Assembly (NCBI GenBank): GCA_001657395.1
Contig: LYSY01000006.1
Location: 124,001-188,000, forward strand
Source of the DNA: Rhodospirillales bacterium BBD 1991-14
GTDB lineage: Bacteria; Pseudomonadota; Alphaproteobacteria; Kiloniellales; Kiloniellaceae
Direction: 5' to 3'
Length of the DNA: 64,000 nucleotides
The notes below the pieces were generated by a model, which was not told the origin of the DNA, ran no database searches, and saw only the letters and a list, made by a program, of their open reading frames with translations. How positions within the stretch are numbered: position 1 is the stretch's first letter; every line of letters starts with the position of its first letter. A program made the position numbers and the translations under genes. Of the stretch, positions 50,753 through 60,187 are shown one piece after another.

Positions 50753-51514
50753 ATGATCTACTTCTTCTGCGGCGCTGAAAAGAATGCCAGCCACTATCAG
50801 CGCTTCATCGTGGAGGAGGCGCTGAAACAGCGCGGCCTGGACTTCACGGTTACCGGCAATGAGATTTTCCACGCCTACAAGTGGGTCGCCGGTTGGCAAC
50901 TACTGAACCAACTGCATCGCCACCGTGGCCAGCGCTATCTGTGCAAGGGGCATTGGGGTCATGTGATCGAGCGGCGGCTCCTCCTGTCCGTCCAGTCATT
51001 GCAGGTCTTCCTGATCTGGCGCCACCTCCGCGACGTGATGATTTCCTCCTTCCATTTCGAAAACAACAGGCGTCCCCCAGGATACGACAGCTTTGCCGAT
51101 TTCTATTGGTCAGAAGGTCGACAGTTTTTCGTCCGACAGCTGCTCTATCGCCGGGGGTGGGGAAAGCTGGCGGGCCATCCGAGGGTTTTCCAGGTCAACT
51201 TCGAGGATCTCAAGCAGGACTTCCCGGCACATGCGCGCCGAATGCTTGACTTTGCCGGTGTCGAAGGCGTCGACCTGAAGGCGCTTGAAGATCAACTGTC
51301 GTTGGAACGAATGCGGCAGACGCGCAATGATCCCAAGGGGAAGTTCTTCAGGAAGGGCGAGCCCGGGGAGCACAAGGACTTTGCATTTCCACAGGACGTG
51401 CTGGAGGACATGCATGGTCTGGAGGCGCGGTCCTCACCGATGCTCAATTTGGTGTTAGCCGGTGTCCGGGGGCGGCGCCTGGTCGGCATGGGTCCGGCAG
51501 TGGTGAGAGGATGA
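50753..51514 (+). CDS. Sulfotransferase-domain protein
   Basis: The protein has 253 residues from ATG 50753; a TTG at 50714 overlapping the previous stop (TTGA) is an alternative. The PAPS-binding C-terminal signature RKGEPGEHKD (about 212-221) matches the sulfotransferase RKGxxGxxK loop, and FLIWRHLRDVMIS supplies the 3'-phosphate-binding Arg region. The N-terminal 5'-phosphosulfate loop (FCGAEKNASHYQRF) is degenerate relative to PKSGTT. It would transfer sulfate from PAPS to a glycan hydroxyl, giving an anionic polysaccharide. Its stop overlaps the next start (ATGA). Confidence 0.8.
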   Translation: MIYFFCGAEKNASHYQRFIVEEALKQRGLDFTVTGNEIFHAYKWVAGWQLLNQLHRHRGQRYLCKGHWGHVIERRLLLSVQSLQVFLIWRHLRDVMISSFHFENNRRPPGYDSFADFYWSEGRQFFVRQLLYRRGWGKLAGHPRVFQVNFEDLKQDFPAHARRMLDFAGVEGVDLKALEDQLSLERMRQTRNDPKGKFFRKGEPGEHKDFAFPQDVLEDMHGLEARSSPMLNLVLAGVRGRRLVGMGPAVVRG

Positions 51515-52950
51515 CGGCGACTCTGCCAAGCGATCAACCTGGGCCCGTTGCAGCCCCTCAGGCGATGGGTGGGGGCGGTGCAGGCCGCGACCATCCGCGC
51601 GTGTTGTTCGTCACCTCGCACGCCTTCAATCACCTGACCGGCGGCGGCGTGACGTTCTCGAACCTGTTTCAGGGCTGGCCGCGCGACCGCCTGGCAACGA
51701 TCCACAACGACGTTGTTCCCACTGCCGACGATGTCTGCAACCGCTACTACGTGCTGGGCCGCCGCGAACTCGATTTGGCACCGCCCCTCGACAGGCTGCG
51801 CGATCTAGCAAGGGGCGGCCGGTCCGATGCATCGTCCGGCGCCGGTGGACTGCCGCAGGGCAACCCTCAGACGGCAGCGAGGCAGTCCGGCCTGATGAAG
51901 CAGATCGCCCTTGGGCTCCTGGGCAGTGCGCCGCCGCAACGCGCCCGGCTCAGCGCCGAACTGGCGGCGTGGATCGACGCGTACCGGCCTAACATTTTGT
52001 TCACAGTTCTGGGCAGCAACGCCATGATGGATCTCATCGAGCAGATCCGTCTCGGCTTTCGGCTGCCCATGGTCGTTCACATGATGGACGATTGGCCCAG
52101 CGCGCGGCCCGAGCCTGGCGCTTTCGGCTTCAGCGAATGGCTGAAGAAGCGCCGCCGCGTGGTGCGCCACTTGAAGGCGGCAACCGCGTGCCTGGGCATT
52201 TCGGATGCCATGTGCGCTGCTTACGAAAAACGTTACGGCCGCCCGTTCCTGTCGGTGCAGAACGCCGTCGACATCCCGCGCTGGCAAACAAAGGCGCGAC
52301 GGAATGCAGCTATCGGGAAGCCTCCCTACAAGCTTCTCTATGTCGGGTCGGTCTATGCCTTTGCACAGCTTCAATCGCTGGTGGACCTCGCCCGCGCCGT
52401 TGGCAAACTGAACGACTCGGGACTCCGCGTCGAGTTCGAAATCTCCAGCCCGGCTTTCCTGGTTGCGCCCTATCGCCAGGATCTGGAAGTCCACGAGAGC
52501 GTAAAGATCAGTGAACCGATGGAGCAGGACGACGTCTTCTACGACCGGATCGCCCGGGCCGATGCGCTGGTCCTGCCTGTGAACTTCGACCAGCGCAGCG
52601 TCACCTTCATCCGCTATTCCATGCCGACCAAGGTGCCGGCCTATCTCAGTAGCGGCACTCCCATTCTGGTGTACGGGCCGCGCGGCGTTGCCCAGGTCGA
52701 CTATGCGGCCGACTCCGGTTGGGGGCTCGTGGTATCGGAGCGCAACGATGGTAATCTGGCAGAGGCGCTTCGTACCATCCTGACCGACATGCCGTTGCGC
52801 GAAAACCTCCAGTCTCACGCCCAGACGGTCGCCCGGAATCGACACGATGCGGAAACGGTACGCGGCCTTTTTCAAAACGCCCTGATCGACGCCGCGGGCC
52901 GGGCTATGCCGCAGCCCGCAGCCCCATCCCTCCTCACAGAACGGAAGTGA
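51511..52950 (+). CDS. GT4-family glycosyltransferase
   Basis: A 479-residue protein coupled to the sulfotransferase gene. After a flexible 25-residue start it has RVLFVTSHAFNHLTGGGVTFSNLF, with PNILFTVLGSNAMMDLIEQI and VVHMMDDWPSA in the first domain. The C-terminal GT-B domain has YKLLYVGSVYAFAQLQSL, RADALVLPVNFD and MPTKVPAYLSSGTPILVYGP, the GT4 donor-binding stretch. An insertion of about 50 residues (near 100-150, Gly/Ser-rich) sits between strands. Donor unknown. Confidence 0.86.
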   Translation: MTATLPSDQPGPVAAPQAMGGGGAGRDHPRVLFVTSHAFNHLTGGGVTFSNLFQGWPRDRLATIHNDVVPTADDVCNRYYVLGRRELDLAPPLDRLRDLARGGRSDASSGAGGLPQGNPQTAARQSGLMKQIALGLLGSAPPQRARLSAELAAWIDAYRPNILFTVLGSNAMMDLIEQIRLGFRLPMVVHMMDDWPSARPEPGAFGFSEWLKKRRRVVRHLKAATACLGISDAMCAAYEKRYGRPFLSVQNAVDIPRWQTKARRNAAIGKPPYKLLYVGSVYAFAQLQSLVDLARAVGKLNDSGLRVEFEISSPAFLVAPYRQDLEVHESVKISEPMEQDDVFYDRIARADALVLPVNFDQRSVTFIRYSMPTKVPAYLSSGTPILVYGPRGVAQVDYAADSGWGLVVSERNDGNLAEALRTILTDMPLRENLQSHAQTVARNRHDAETVRGLFQNALIDAAGRAMPQPAAPSLLTERK

Positions 52951-52954
52951 TCCC

Positions 52955-55123
52955 TTGAAGCAAGTCTTGCTTGGCCGATCCGGCGTAGACGTGCGGGATG
53001 TTCCGGCGCCCGCGATCGAGGCCGGACACATCCTTGTGCGGACGAGCCGGTCGTGTATCTCCGTCGGAACCGAAATGAGCGGAGTCCGGGAGTCCGATAA
53101 GGCTCTTTGGCAGCGCGTCCTGGAACGGCCGCAGCAGGTCAAGAAACTCGCCGAGCTGACGCTCCGCAACGGCATCGCCTCCACGCAGGCGCTGGTCAGG
53201 ACCAAACTGGCCGCGGCCCATCCGATCGGCTACTCGCTGACGGGGCGGGTGCTGAGCGTTGGCGACGGCATCGAGGATCTGCGGCCTGGCGACCGTGTCG
53301 CCTGCGCAGGCGCCCAGCATGCCCATCACGCTGAAATCGTCCGCGTGCCGCGCAACCTCTGCGTCCCCGTGCCCGAGGGCGTTGACGATGCTGCTGCCGC
53401 CACCGTGACCTTGGGCGCTATCGCGCTCCAGGGCCTGCGTCGGCTGGCGCCGACACTCGGTGAGACCTTTGTCGTCATCGGTCTCGGCTTGGTCGGCCAG
53501 CTAACGGTCCAATTGCTCAGAGCTGCAGGCGCCCGAGTCGTCGCCTCCGACCTGGATCCCAAGCGGGTGGAAGAAGTCCGGGACTTCACGGACGTGGTGC
53601 TGCGGCCCGGCGATGCGGACTCCATCGGGCAGGTGATTCGCCTGACGGAGGGCCAGGGCGCTGACGGCGTCGTCATCACGGCGGCCTCCAGCTCAGACGA
53701 GGTGATCGCGACGGCCTGCCGCATGTGCCGCCGCAAGGGCCGCGTTGTCATCGTCGGCGATGTGGGTTTGGACATCCAGCGGGCGGACATCTATGCCAAG
53801 GAACTGGACGTTCTGATCTCCACCTCCTATGGGCCGGGACGCTACGACCGGCGCTACGAAGAGGAGGGGCTGGACTATCCGCTGGGCTACGTCCGCTGGA
53901 CCGAGAATCGGAACATGGCTGAGTACCTGCGCTTGCTGGCGGAGCGCCGGGTGTCGCTGGAGCACGCCAAAGCGCCGTCCTTTCCGATTGACCGTGCCAG
54001 CGAAGCCTATGAGTCACTAGGCGCCAGCGAGGACAGGCCACTGCTCGCCTGGCTGACGTATCCCGACGGTCCGGATCAGGAGATTCGCCGGGTGGTCGAG
54101 GTTCGGCCGTCACCCAGGCAGGGCTCCGGCTGCCTTCGGCTCGCTCTGATCGGTGCCGGCGGCTTCGCCAAGAGCATGCTGCTGCCGATCGTTCAGGGTT
54201 TGCCGGAGAAGATTCAATTGGATCTTGTGGTTTCCCGGCGCGGTCATGAGGCGGATAGTCTGGCGCGCCAGTACGAGGCTGCGCGATCGTCCACCGACGT
54301 GGATGCCGCCATCGCGGACCCGGCGATCGAAGCGGTCATGATCGCGACGCGTCACGATTCGCACGCCGAGATCGCACTGCGGGCCCTGCGGGCCGGCAAG
54401 CATGTTTTCGTTGAGAAGCCCTTGTGTTTGACGCTTGACGAACTGAATGAGATCGAAGCGTTCTTTGCAACAGGTGATGAACCCAAGCCGATCCTGATGA
54501 CAGGTTTCAACCGGCGCTTTTCGCCTTACGCTCACGCGCTGAAGGAGGGCCTCGCCGGGCGAAGCAATCCGATGATCATCAACTACCGGGTCAATGCCGG
54601 CCATGTTCCGCGCGACCACTGGGTTCACGGTGCGGCTGGCGGTGGCCGAAATCTGGGTGAAGCCTGCCATTTCTACGACTTCTTTACGTTTCTCACGGAA
54701 GCCGAGATGACGGAGGTTTCGGCGACGGCGCTGCGGCCGACGACGGACCATTACACAACATCCGACAACTTCGTCGCTTCGGTTGCCTTTGCAGACGGCA
54801 GCATCGCCAGCCTGACCTACACCGCGCTGGGAGCCCCCGGTCATCCCAAGGAACTGATCGATGTCTACAACGACGGTCGGGTGTTCAGCATCTCCGACTT
54901 CAGGTCATTGCAAGCTGAAGGCAGCGACCTGAAACCGGTCAAGAGCCGGGTGCAGGACAAGGGCCACAAAGCGGAAATCATCGCCTTTGTTGAGGCAATT
55001 CAGGCCGGCGGACCCTGGCCCCTGCCGCTGTGGGAGCAGGTCCAGGCGACACGCATTGCACTCGCCGTGGAAAAGGCCATTTCCGCGGCAAAAATGACAG
55101 GGCCGGCGGAGAGCGAGGCTTAG
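52955..55123 (+). CDS. Two-domain oxidoreductase: zinc-type MDR dehydrogenase fused to Gfo/Idh/MocA
   Basis: A 722-residue fusion from TTG 52955. The N-terminal MDR domain (about 1-350) has TSRSCISVGTEMSGVRESD, GDRVACAG and the NAD loop VVIGLGLVGQLTVQLLRA. The C-terminal Gfo/Idh domain (about 390-722) has LALIGAGGFAKSMLLPI, HDSHAEIALRALRAGKHVF followed by the catalytic EKP, and HWVHGAAGGGRNLGEACHFYD. Such bi-domain proteins occur in polysaccharide loci next to heparinase-like genes, as here at 60184. The reaction is unproven: likely oxidation and reduction at two carbons of one sugar nucleotide, giving an epimerised or keto sugar. Confidence 0.88.
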   Translation: MKQVLLGRSGVDVRDVPAPAIEAGHILVRTSRSCISVGTEMSGVRESDKALWQRVLERPQQVKKLAELTLRNGIASTQALVRTKLAAAHPIGYSLTGRVLSVGDGIEDLRPGDRVACAGAQHAHHAEIVRVPRNLCVPVPEGVDDAAAATVTLGAIALQGLRRLAPTLGETFVVIGLGLVGQLTVQLLRAAGARVVASDLDPKRVEEVRDFTDVVLRPGDADSIGQVIRLTEGQGADGVVITAASSSDEVIATACRMCRRKGRVVIVGDVGLDIQRADIYAKELDVLISTSYGPGRYDRRYEEEGLDYPLGYVRWTENRNMAEYLRLLAERRVSLEHAKAPSFPIDRASEAYESLGASEDRPLLAWLTYPDGPDQEIRRVVEVRPSPRQGSGCLRLALIGAGGFAKSMLLPIVQGLPEKIQLDLVVSRRGHEADSLARQYEAARSSTDVDAAIADPAIEAVMIATRHDSHAEIALRALRAGKHVFVEKPLCLTLDELNEIEAFFATGDEPKPILMTGFNRRFSPYAHALKEGLAGRSNPMIINYRVNAGHVPRDHWVHGAAGGGRNLGEACHFYDFFTFLTEAEMTEVSATALRPTTDHYTTSDNFVASVAFADGSIASLTYTALGAPGHPKELIDVYNDGRVFSISDFRSLQAEGSDLKPVKSRVQDKGHKAEIIAFVEAIQAGGPWPLPLWEQVQATRIALAVEKAISAAKMTGPAESEA

Positions 55124-55127
55124 CGCA

Positions 55128-57020
55128 ATGTGTGGGCTGGTCGGCTTTCTGCGTTTCGACGGCGGTTCCGGGATTCCGCAACCGGTCCTGCAAAGCATGA
55201 GCGACCGGATCGCCCATCGGGGACCCGATGGCGCCGGCCTTTGGTACCGGCAAGATGGCGGCATCGGCTTTGCGCACCGGCGCTTGTCGATCATCGATCC
55301 TGCCGCCGCGGCCAATCAGCCGATGGCTTCGGACGACGGCAGGGTTCAGCTCGTCTACAACGGCGAGATCTATAACCATCAGGAAATCCGGTCTGAACTC
55401 GAAGGGCTCGGGCACAGGTTCCGCACCGATCACTCTGATACCGAGGCGCTGCTGCGAGCCTATCTGCAATGGGGCCGCGACTGCCTGGCGCGGCTTCGCG
55501 GTATGTTTGCTTTTGCCATCTGGGATGGCCGGTCGAACGAACTGTGGCTGGTACGAGACCGGATCGGAATCAAGCCGCTTTACTACAGCCAGGATAACGG
55601 AAGGCTGACATTCGCGTCGGAGATCAAAGCCCTGCTTGCTGATCCCGAGCAGCGTCGCGCAGTCAATGAAGAGGCGATGTTCGCCTACTTCTCGTTTCTG
55701 GTGCCGCCAGCGCCGCAGACCATGTTCGCTGGCATCGAGAAGCTTCCTGGCGGCTGCTGGCTTCTGGCCCGTCCGGACGGGAGCGTGCAGATCCGCCGTT
55801 ACTGGGATGCGCTGGATCGCCGGATCGACTTGACAGGACTCAGCGATGCGGCGATTGCGGACCAGGTGCTGGAAAGGCTGACCGAGGCGGTCCGGCGCCG
55901 CATGGTGAGCGATGTGCCGGTGGGTGTCTTTCTTTCCGGTGGCATCGACTCCAGCACCAATGCCGCCCTCTTCGCCCGACACAGCAACGGGCCCGTCAAG
56001 ACATTCTCGATCGGCTACGACCGGGACTACGGCAGCTATCAGAACGAACTCGATCACGCGCGCCGCGTCGCGTCGGAGCTGGGGACGGAACACCACGAAC
56101 TGCGCCTGACGGAAAAGGACCTGGTCGACTTCCTACCCCGGATGGTCCAGCTTCAGGATGAGCCAATCGGTGACCCCGTCTGCGTGCCGGTCTACTACGT
56201 CTCGAAGCTTGCACGTGATCATGGTGTCGTCGTCTGCCAGGTCGGTGAGGGTGCCGACGAGCTGTTTTGCGGCTATCCGCGCTGGCACCAGCAGTTGAAA
56301 CTGCAAGGTATGAGCGACCGGTATCCTGTTCCGAACGCAATTCGCCGTCTTGGACTCTGGGCCCTGCGCCAGTTGGGCAAGGATATCCATCTTCCCTACG
56401 ACTGGCTCGACCGCTCGACGAAGGGTCAGCCAGTGTTCTGGGGCGGCGCGGAGTCATTCTCCCACGCAACGCGGGCACGACTCTTGAGCCCGCGGCTGCG
56501 CCAGCACTTCGCGGGACGGACATCCTGGGATGTGCTGGAGCCGATCCACCGGCGTTTCCAGTCGCATGGACTGAAATCCCGGCTCGCCTGGATGACTTAC
56601 CTGGACTTGAACTACCGCCTGCCCGAGCTGCTTCTCATGCGGGTGGACAAGATGAGCATGGGTGTCAGCCTGGAAGGCAGGGTGCCGTTTCTGGACCACG
56701 AGCTCGTCGAACTGGCCATGTCTATCGACGAAGCCGTGCTGACACGAGACGGGGTGGCAAAAGCCGTCCTGAAGCAGGCCGTCCACGGCTTGATCCCGCA
56801 GGAGATCATCGACCGCCCCAAGCAGGGGTTTGGCGTGCCCGTGCACGACTGGCTGGTGTCGGGCCTGGGCGCATTCGCCCAGGATACGCTGCGCAGCTTT
56901 GTCCGAAAGACGGATCTTCTTGATGCCGGCGGTGTGGAATCATTGTTGAAAAGCGGCCAGTCTACGGAAACCTGGACGCTGTTGAACCTTGCCCTGTGGT
57001 GGGAAGAGAATTTCGCATGA
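55128..57020 (+). CDS. asnB: Asparagine synthetase-like glutamine amidotransferase, copy 2
   Basis: A 630-residue full-length class II amidotransferase 4 bases after the previous stop. Cys2 (MCGLVGFLRF), RIAHRGPDGAGLW, YNGEIYNHQEIRSEL and FAIWDGRSNELWLVRDRIG form the glutaminase. FLSGGIDSSTNAALF near residue 268 and VGEGADELFCGYPRW form the synthetase. GVSLEGRVPFLDHELVELAM and RPKQGFGVPVHDWL complete the family signature. Its length equals housekeeping AsnB, yet it lies in the polysaccharide operon with a coupled methyltransferase, so a sugar-acid amide is a plausible product. Confidence 0.92.
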   Translation: MCGLVGFLRFDGGSGIPQPVLQSMSDRIAHRGPDGAGLWYRQDGGIGFAHRRLSIIDPAAAANQPMASDDGRVQLVYNGEIYNHQEIRSELEGLGHRFRTDHSDTEALLRAYLQWGRDCLARLRGMFAFAIWDGRSNELWLVRDRIGIKPLYYSQDNGRLTFASEIKALLADPEQRRAVNEEAMFAYFSFLVPPAPQTMFAGIEKLPGGCWLLARPDGSVQIRRYWDALDRRIDLTGLSDAAIADQVLERLTEAVRRRMVSDVPVGVFLSGGIDSSTNAALFARHSNGPVKTFSIGYDRDYGSYQNELDHARRVASELGTEHHELRLTEKDLVDFLPRMVQLQDEPIGDPVCVPVYYVSKLARDHGVVVCQVGEGADELFCGYPRWHQQLKLQGMSDRYPVPNAIRRLGLWALRQLGKDIHLPYDWLDRSTKGQPVFWGGAESFSHATRARLLSPRLRQHFAGRTSWDVLEPIHRRFQSHGLKSRLAWMTYLDLNYRLPELLLMRVDKMSMGVSLEGRVPFLDHELVELAMSIDEAVLTRDGVAKAVLKQAVHGLIPQEIIDRPKQGFGVPVHDWLVSGLGAFAQDTLRSFVRKTDLLDAGGVESLLKSGQSTETWTLLNLALWWEENFA

Positions 57021-57826
57021 CTGACGTGGAGGCAAAGGAATCGGTTCGTGCCCAGTGGACGGCGCACCCCTGCGGCACTGGCGACTTCCTGGAAGGCGTG
57101 GAGCCCGAGAGCCTGGCCTACTTCGACCGCATACGGGACCAGCGCTATCTGATGACCGACACCTGGATGCCTGAGCTCATCGATTTCAGCGCAGCGAAGG
57201 GCAAGGATCTTCTCGAGATCGGCTATGGGATTGGCACCGATCTTGTCCGTTGGGCCGAGGGGGGCGCGCGGGTCCACGGCATCGACGCCACGCCGCAACA
57301 TCACCGGCTCGCATCGCTCAATTTTGAGCTGCACGGCATCGACGCGGATCTTCGGGTGGGCGATGCTGCGGCAATCGACTATCCGGATGCGACCTTCGAC
57401 ATGGTTTACTCGAACGGCGTTCTGCATCACACGCCCGAGACTGTCCGCTGTATCGGCGAGATTTGGCGTGTCCTCAAGCCCGGCGGGCGGCTCTTGTTCA
57501 CGGTCTATCATCGCCACAGTCTGTATCACTGGCTGAACCTGGTGTTGTATCGCGGATATCTCAAGGGCGAGCGCAAGCGGCTGGGCTGGGACGGCCTCTT
57601 GTCGACCATCGAATACGGCGCCGATGGCATCAACCTGAAGCCATTGGTGAAGCTTTACACCCGGCAACAGCTCCGCTGGCTTCTGGAAGATTTCAGCCAC
57701 TGTAAAATCCGTACCGCCCATCTGACTGTGGATCAGCTGCCGGGCGGGCGCTTCCTGCCGAAATTCCTCGGGCCGATGCTGGCCGGCCGTTTCGGATGGT
57801 ACCTCGTTGCCGATGCAAGAAAATGA
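57017..57826 (+). CDS. Class I SAM-dependent methyltransferase
   Basis: The protein has 269 residues from ATG 57017, coupled to asnB by ATGA. It has the UbiE/Methyltransf_11 pattern LLEIGYGIGTDLVRWAEGGARVHGID, VGDAAAIDYPDATFDMVYSNGVLHHTP and VLKPGGRLLFTVYHRHSLYHW. The N-terminal QWTAHPCGTGDF is shared with a group of methyltransferases in surface-glycan loci. The basic, aromatic C-terminal part may contact membrane-linked glycan. Likely acts on the same residue as the amidotransferase before it. Confidence 0.87.
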   Translation: MTDVEAKESVRAQWTAHPCGTGDFLEGVEPESLAYFDRIRDQRYLMTDTWMPELIDFSAAKGKDLLEIGYGIGTDLVRWAEGGARVHGIDATPQHHRLASLNFELHGIDADLRVGDAAAIDYPDATFDMVYSNGVLHHTPETVRCIGEIWRVLKPGGRLLFTVYHRHSLYHWLNLVLYRGYLKGERKRLGWDGLLSTIEYGADGINLKPLVKLYTRQQLRWLLEDFSHCKIRTAHLTVDQLPGGRFLPKFLGPMLAGRFGWYLVADARK

Positions 57827-58610
57827 ACGGCGCCCGGCCGCAGCACTGCCGCCGGAGAATGCCTACGGTCACACCAAGAAACTACGCTACATCCTGTCGC
57901 GTATCGCTGAACATGGCCGTGAGAAGGAGGGCCGTCTGCGGCTGTTGGACTTTGGCTGCGGTAACGGGCAGTTCATCTCGCGCTATCTCATCTCCGAGCA
58001 GGTCGACTATGTCGGCGTCGACTTCCATCCAGCGTCGCTCGTCTATGCCCGTGAGCATTTTGGCGGACCTCATGCGGAGTTTCTGTCAGAGGTGCCGGAG
58101 GACCGGCAGTTCGACATCATTGTGTATGCCGACGTATTGGAGCATCTGGCTGCGCCGGGGGACACTCTGACGGCGCATGCGCGGCTTTTGGCCCCCGGCG
58201 GATGCATGATCGGATCGGTACCGAACGGGTTCGGTCCGTTCGAGGTCGAGGAATGGCTGAACCGCAAGCTGCGTTTGAGCGAGAGGATTGCGGCTTTGTC
58301 TATTGCTCGACGCAGGCTTCTCCGACGCGAGGTGCCGCCCCCCGCCGACAGGCCTTATAACCACGACTCCGGACACCTGGTGTTCTTCACTCGAGGCCAT
58401 CTGCACAAAGAGGTGGCGCAGGCTGGCTTGCGTATCGTCGACTTCCGGCATGGTGCCTTTGTAGGCGCTTCGATCTCCGGCAGCATACTCAAACGCAGCA
58501 CGAGCCTGACCGACTGGAACGTCCGGCTCGCGGACAGCCTGCCGGCCTGGGCGGTGTCGACCTGGTATTTCACGATGGTCCGTGACGGCCGGGAAGCAGG
58601 GCAGGCGTGA
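57813..58610 (+). CDS. Class I SAM-dependent methyltransferase
   Basis: The protein has 265 residues from ATG 57813, overlapping the preceding gene by 14 bases. Motif I is LRLLDFGCGNGQFISRYL, then GVDFHPASLVYARE, FDIIVYADVLEHLAAPGD and LLAPGGCMIGSVPNGFGPFE. The C-terminal half has YNHDSGHLVFFTRGHL, as in glycan 3-O-methyltransferase-like proteins. It is the second of two successive methyltransferases, and the next GT4 gene starts in its last 4 bases. Confidence 0.87.
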   Translation: MQENERRPAAALPPENAYGHTKKLRYILSRIAEHGREKEGRLRLLDFGCGNGQFISRYLISEQVDYVGVDFHPASLVYAREHFGGPHAEFLSEVPEDRQFDIIVYADVLEHLAAPGDTLTAHARLLAPGGCMIGSVPNGFGPFEVEEWLNRKLRLSERIAALSIARRRLLRREVPPPADRPYNHDSGHLVFFTRGHLHKEVAQAGLRIVDFRHGAFVGASISGSILKRSTSLTDWNVRLADSLPAWAVSTWYFTMVRDGREAGQA

Positions 58611-60187
58611 CCACATCGAACGGCCTGTCGACCGTCACACTCAGCCGATCCGACGTCGTATCCCGAATCCGGGCTTTCCGACCGATGCCTGGCCGAAGTC
58701 TCGAGACGGAGGTGGAAAACCTGTCGTGCATCCAGTTCCGGGACGCCATCGAGCTCTACGCCCGTCTGCGCGGCGCCCGATCGTTTCTCTGGCGCGACCC
58801 GGCCGGACAGGCCGCCGCAGCGGACGGCGTCCTGCGGAATGCCGTCTGTCTTGCGCGCGACGCTGTGGTGTTTCCCTTCACGCTGGCGCGCTACCGCCGC
58901 CTGATCGCGAAGCTCGCAGCGCGGGCCTCTGCCACGTTACCTGCGCCGCGACGCGGTTCCGCGGAACCATTCAAGGCTCGGCGCGCGCTCTATCTGCGCT
59001 CGGACCATTGGTTCAATGTTCGGTCGGGTGGCTCTGTGGGACATGTCAGCGGTGTGATCGCCGGCCTCCGCCGGGCCGGCGTCGAGACGGACGTGATCAG
59101 CACCGATGCTCTGACGGGCGTTCCTGAAGACCGCTCGTTCAAGCGGCTGACCCCAGAGTATGGTCTGTGCCGCAACGTTCCCGGTTTTCCCGAACTGATC
59201 TACACCAATGCAATGGTGTCGGCAGCCTGCGAAGAACTGCAGCGCGACCCGGCGGACTTCCTTTACCAGCGTATGAGCTTCAACAACTTCGCCGGCGCTT
59301 GGTTGCGGTCGCTGACATCAACTCCGCTCGTATTGGAATACAATGGATCCTTCGCGTGGATGCAGCGGCACTGGGGCGCGCGGCCGCTGCCTTTCGAATC
59401 CCTCGCGCTCGCAGCAGAAGACCTTTCGCTGCGGGCTGCGGACCTGGTGGTGGTCGTCAGCGACGCCAGCAGGGCCGAACTGATCGAGCGCGGCTACGAT
59501 CCGGACAGGATCCTGGCAAATCCGAACGGCGTCGATCCGGATATCTACAACCCGTCGGTCGACGGGTCCGGCATCCGGGCCCAGTACAGTCTCGATGATC
59601 GCACCGTGTTCGGATTCATCGGCACTTTTGGACGCTGGCATGGCGCCGACATTCTGGTCCAAGCGTTTGCTCACCTGCTGAACGACCGGCCATCACTACG
59701 CGACCGGGTCCACCTGCTCATGGTCGGTGACGGGCTGATGAAATCAGAGGCGGAAAGTCGGGCTCGGGACCTGGGCCTTGCAGGGAACGTCACCTTCACA
59801 GGAACGGTGCCCCAGGCCAGAGGGCCGGAGCATCTTGCCGCCTGCGACGTCCTCGTCTCGCCACACGTCCCCAACAGCGACGGTTCGCGGTTCTTCGGGT
59901 CACCGACGAAGCTGTTCGAGTACATGGCGATGGGGCGGGCCATCGTCGCCTCCGACCTGGAACAGATCGGCACCGTCCTGCAGCATCAGGAGACGGCCGT
60001 TCTGGTGCCGCCCGGCGATGCCGGCGAACTGGCCCGGGCGCTCGAGGACTTGGTTGGCTCTCCGGAGCGGCGCGCCGAACTGGGAGCGGCGGCCCGAGCT
60101 GCAGCGGTCGCACACCACACCTGGGACAGACACACGACCCGCATCCTCGATGCTCTGAGCGACCGCCTGGGGCCGCCGCGCCCGTGA
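58607..60187 (+). CDS. GT4-family glycosyltransferase with N-terminal extension
   Basis: A 526-residue protein from GTG 58607. An extension of about 120 residues without recognised domain precedes the GT-B core that opens ALYLRSDHWFNVRSGGSVGHVSGVIAGL. The C-terminal domain has VFGFIGTFGRWHGADILVQAF, LMVGDG and the clear GT4 EX7E stretch FGSPTKLFEYMAMGRAIVASDLEQIG. It is coupled to the methyltransferase before it and overlaps the heparinase-like gene after it (GTGA). Acts late in chain assembly or on a side branch; donor unknown. Confidence 0.88.
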   Translation: MTTSNGLSTVTLSRSDVVSRIRAFRPMPGRSLETEVENLSCIQFRDAIELYARLRGARSFLWRDPAGQAAAADGVLRNAVCLARDAVVFPFTLARYRRLIAKLAARASATLPAPRRGSAEPFKARRALYLRSDHWFNVRSGGSVGHVSGVIAGLRRAGVETDVISTDALTGVPEDRSFKRLTPEYGLCRNVPGFPELIYTNAMVSAACEELQRDPADFLYQRMSFNNFAGAWLRSLTSTPLVLEYNGSFAWMQRHWGARPLPFESLALAAEDLSLRAADLVVVVSDASRAELIERGYDPDRILANPNGVDPDIYNPSVDGSGIRAQYSLDDRTVFGFIGTFGRWHGADILVQAFAHLLNDRPSLRDRVHLLMVGDGLMKSEAESRARDLGLAGNVTFTGTVPQARGPEHLAACDVLVSPHVPNSDGSRFFGSPTKLFEYMAMGRAIVASDLEQIGTVLQHQETAVLVPPGDAGELARALEDLVGSPERRAELGAAARAAAVAHHTWDRHTTRILDALSDRLGPPRP

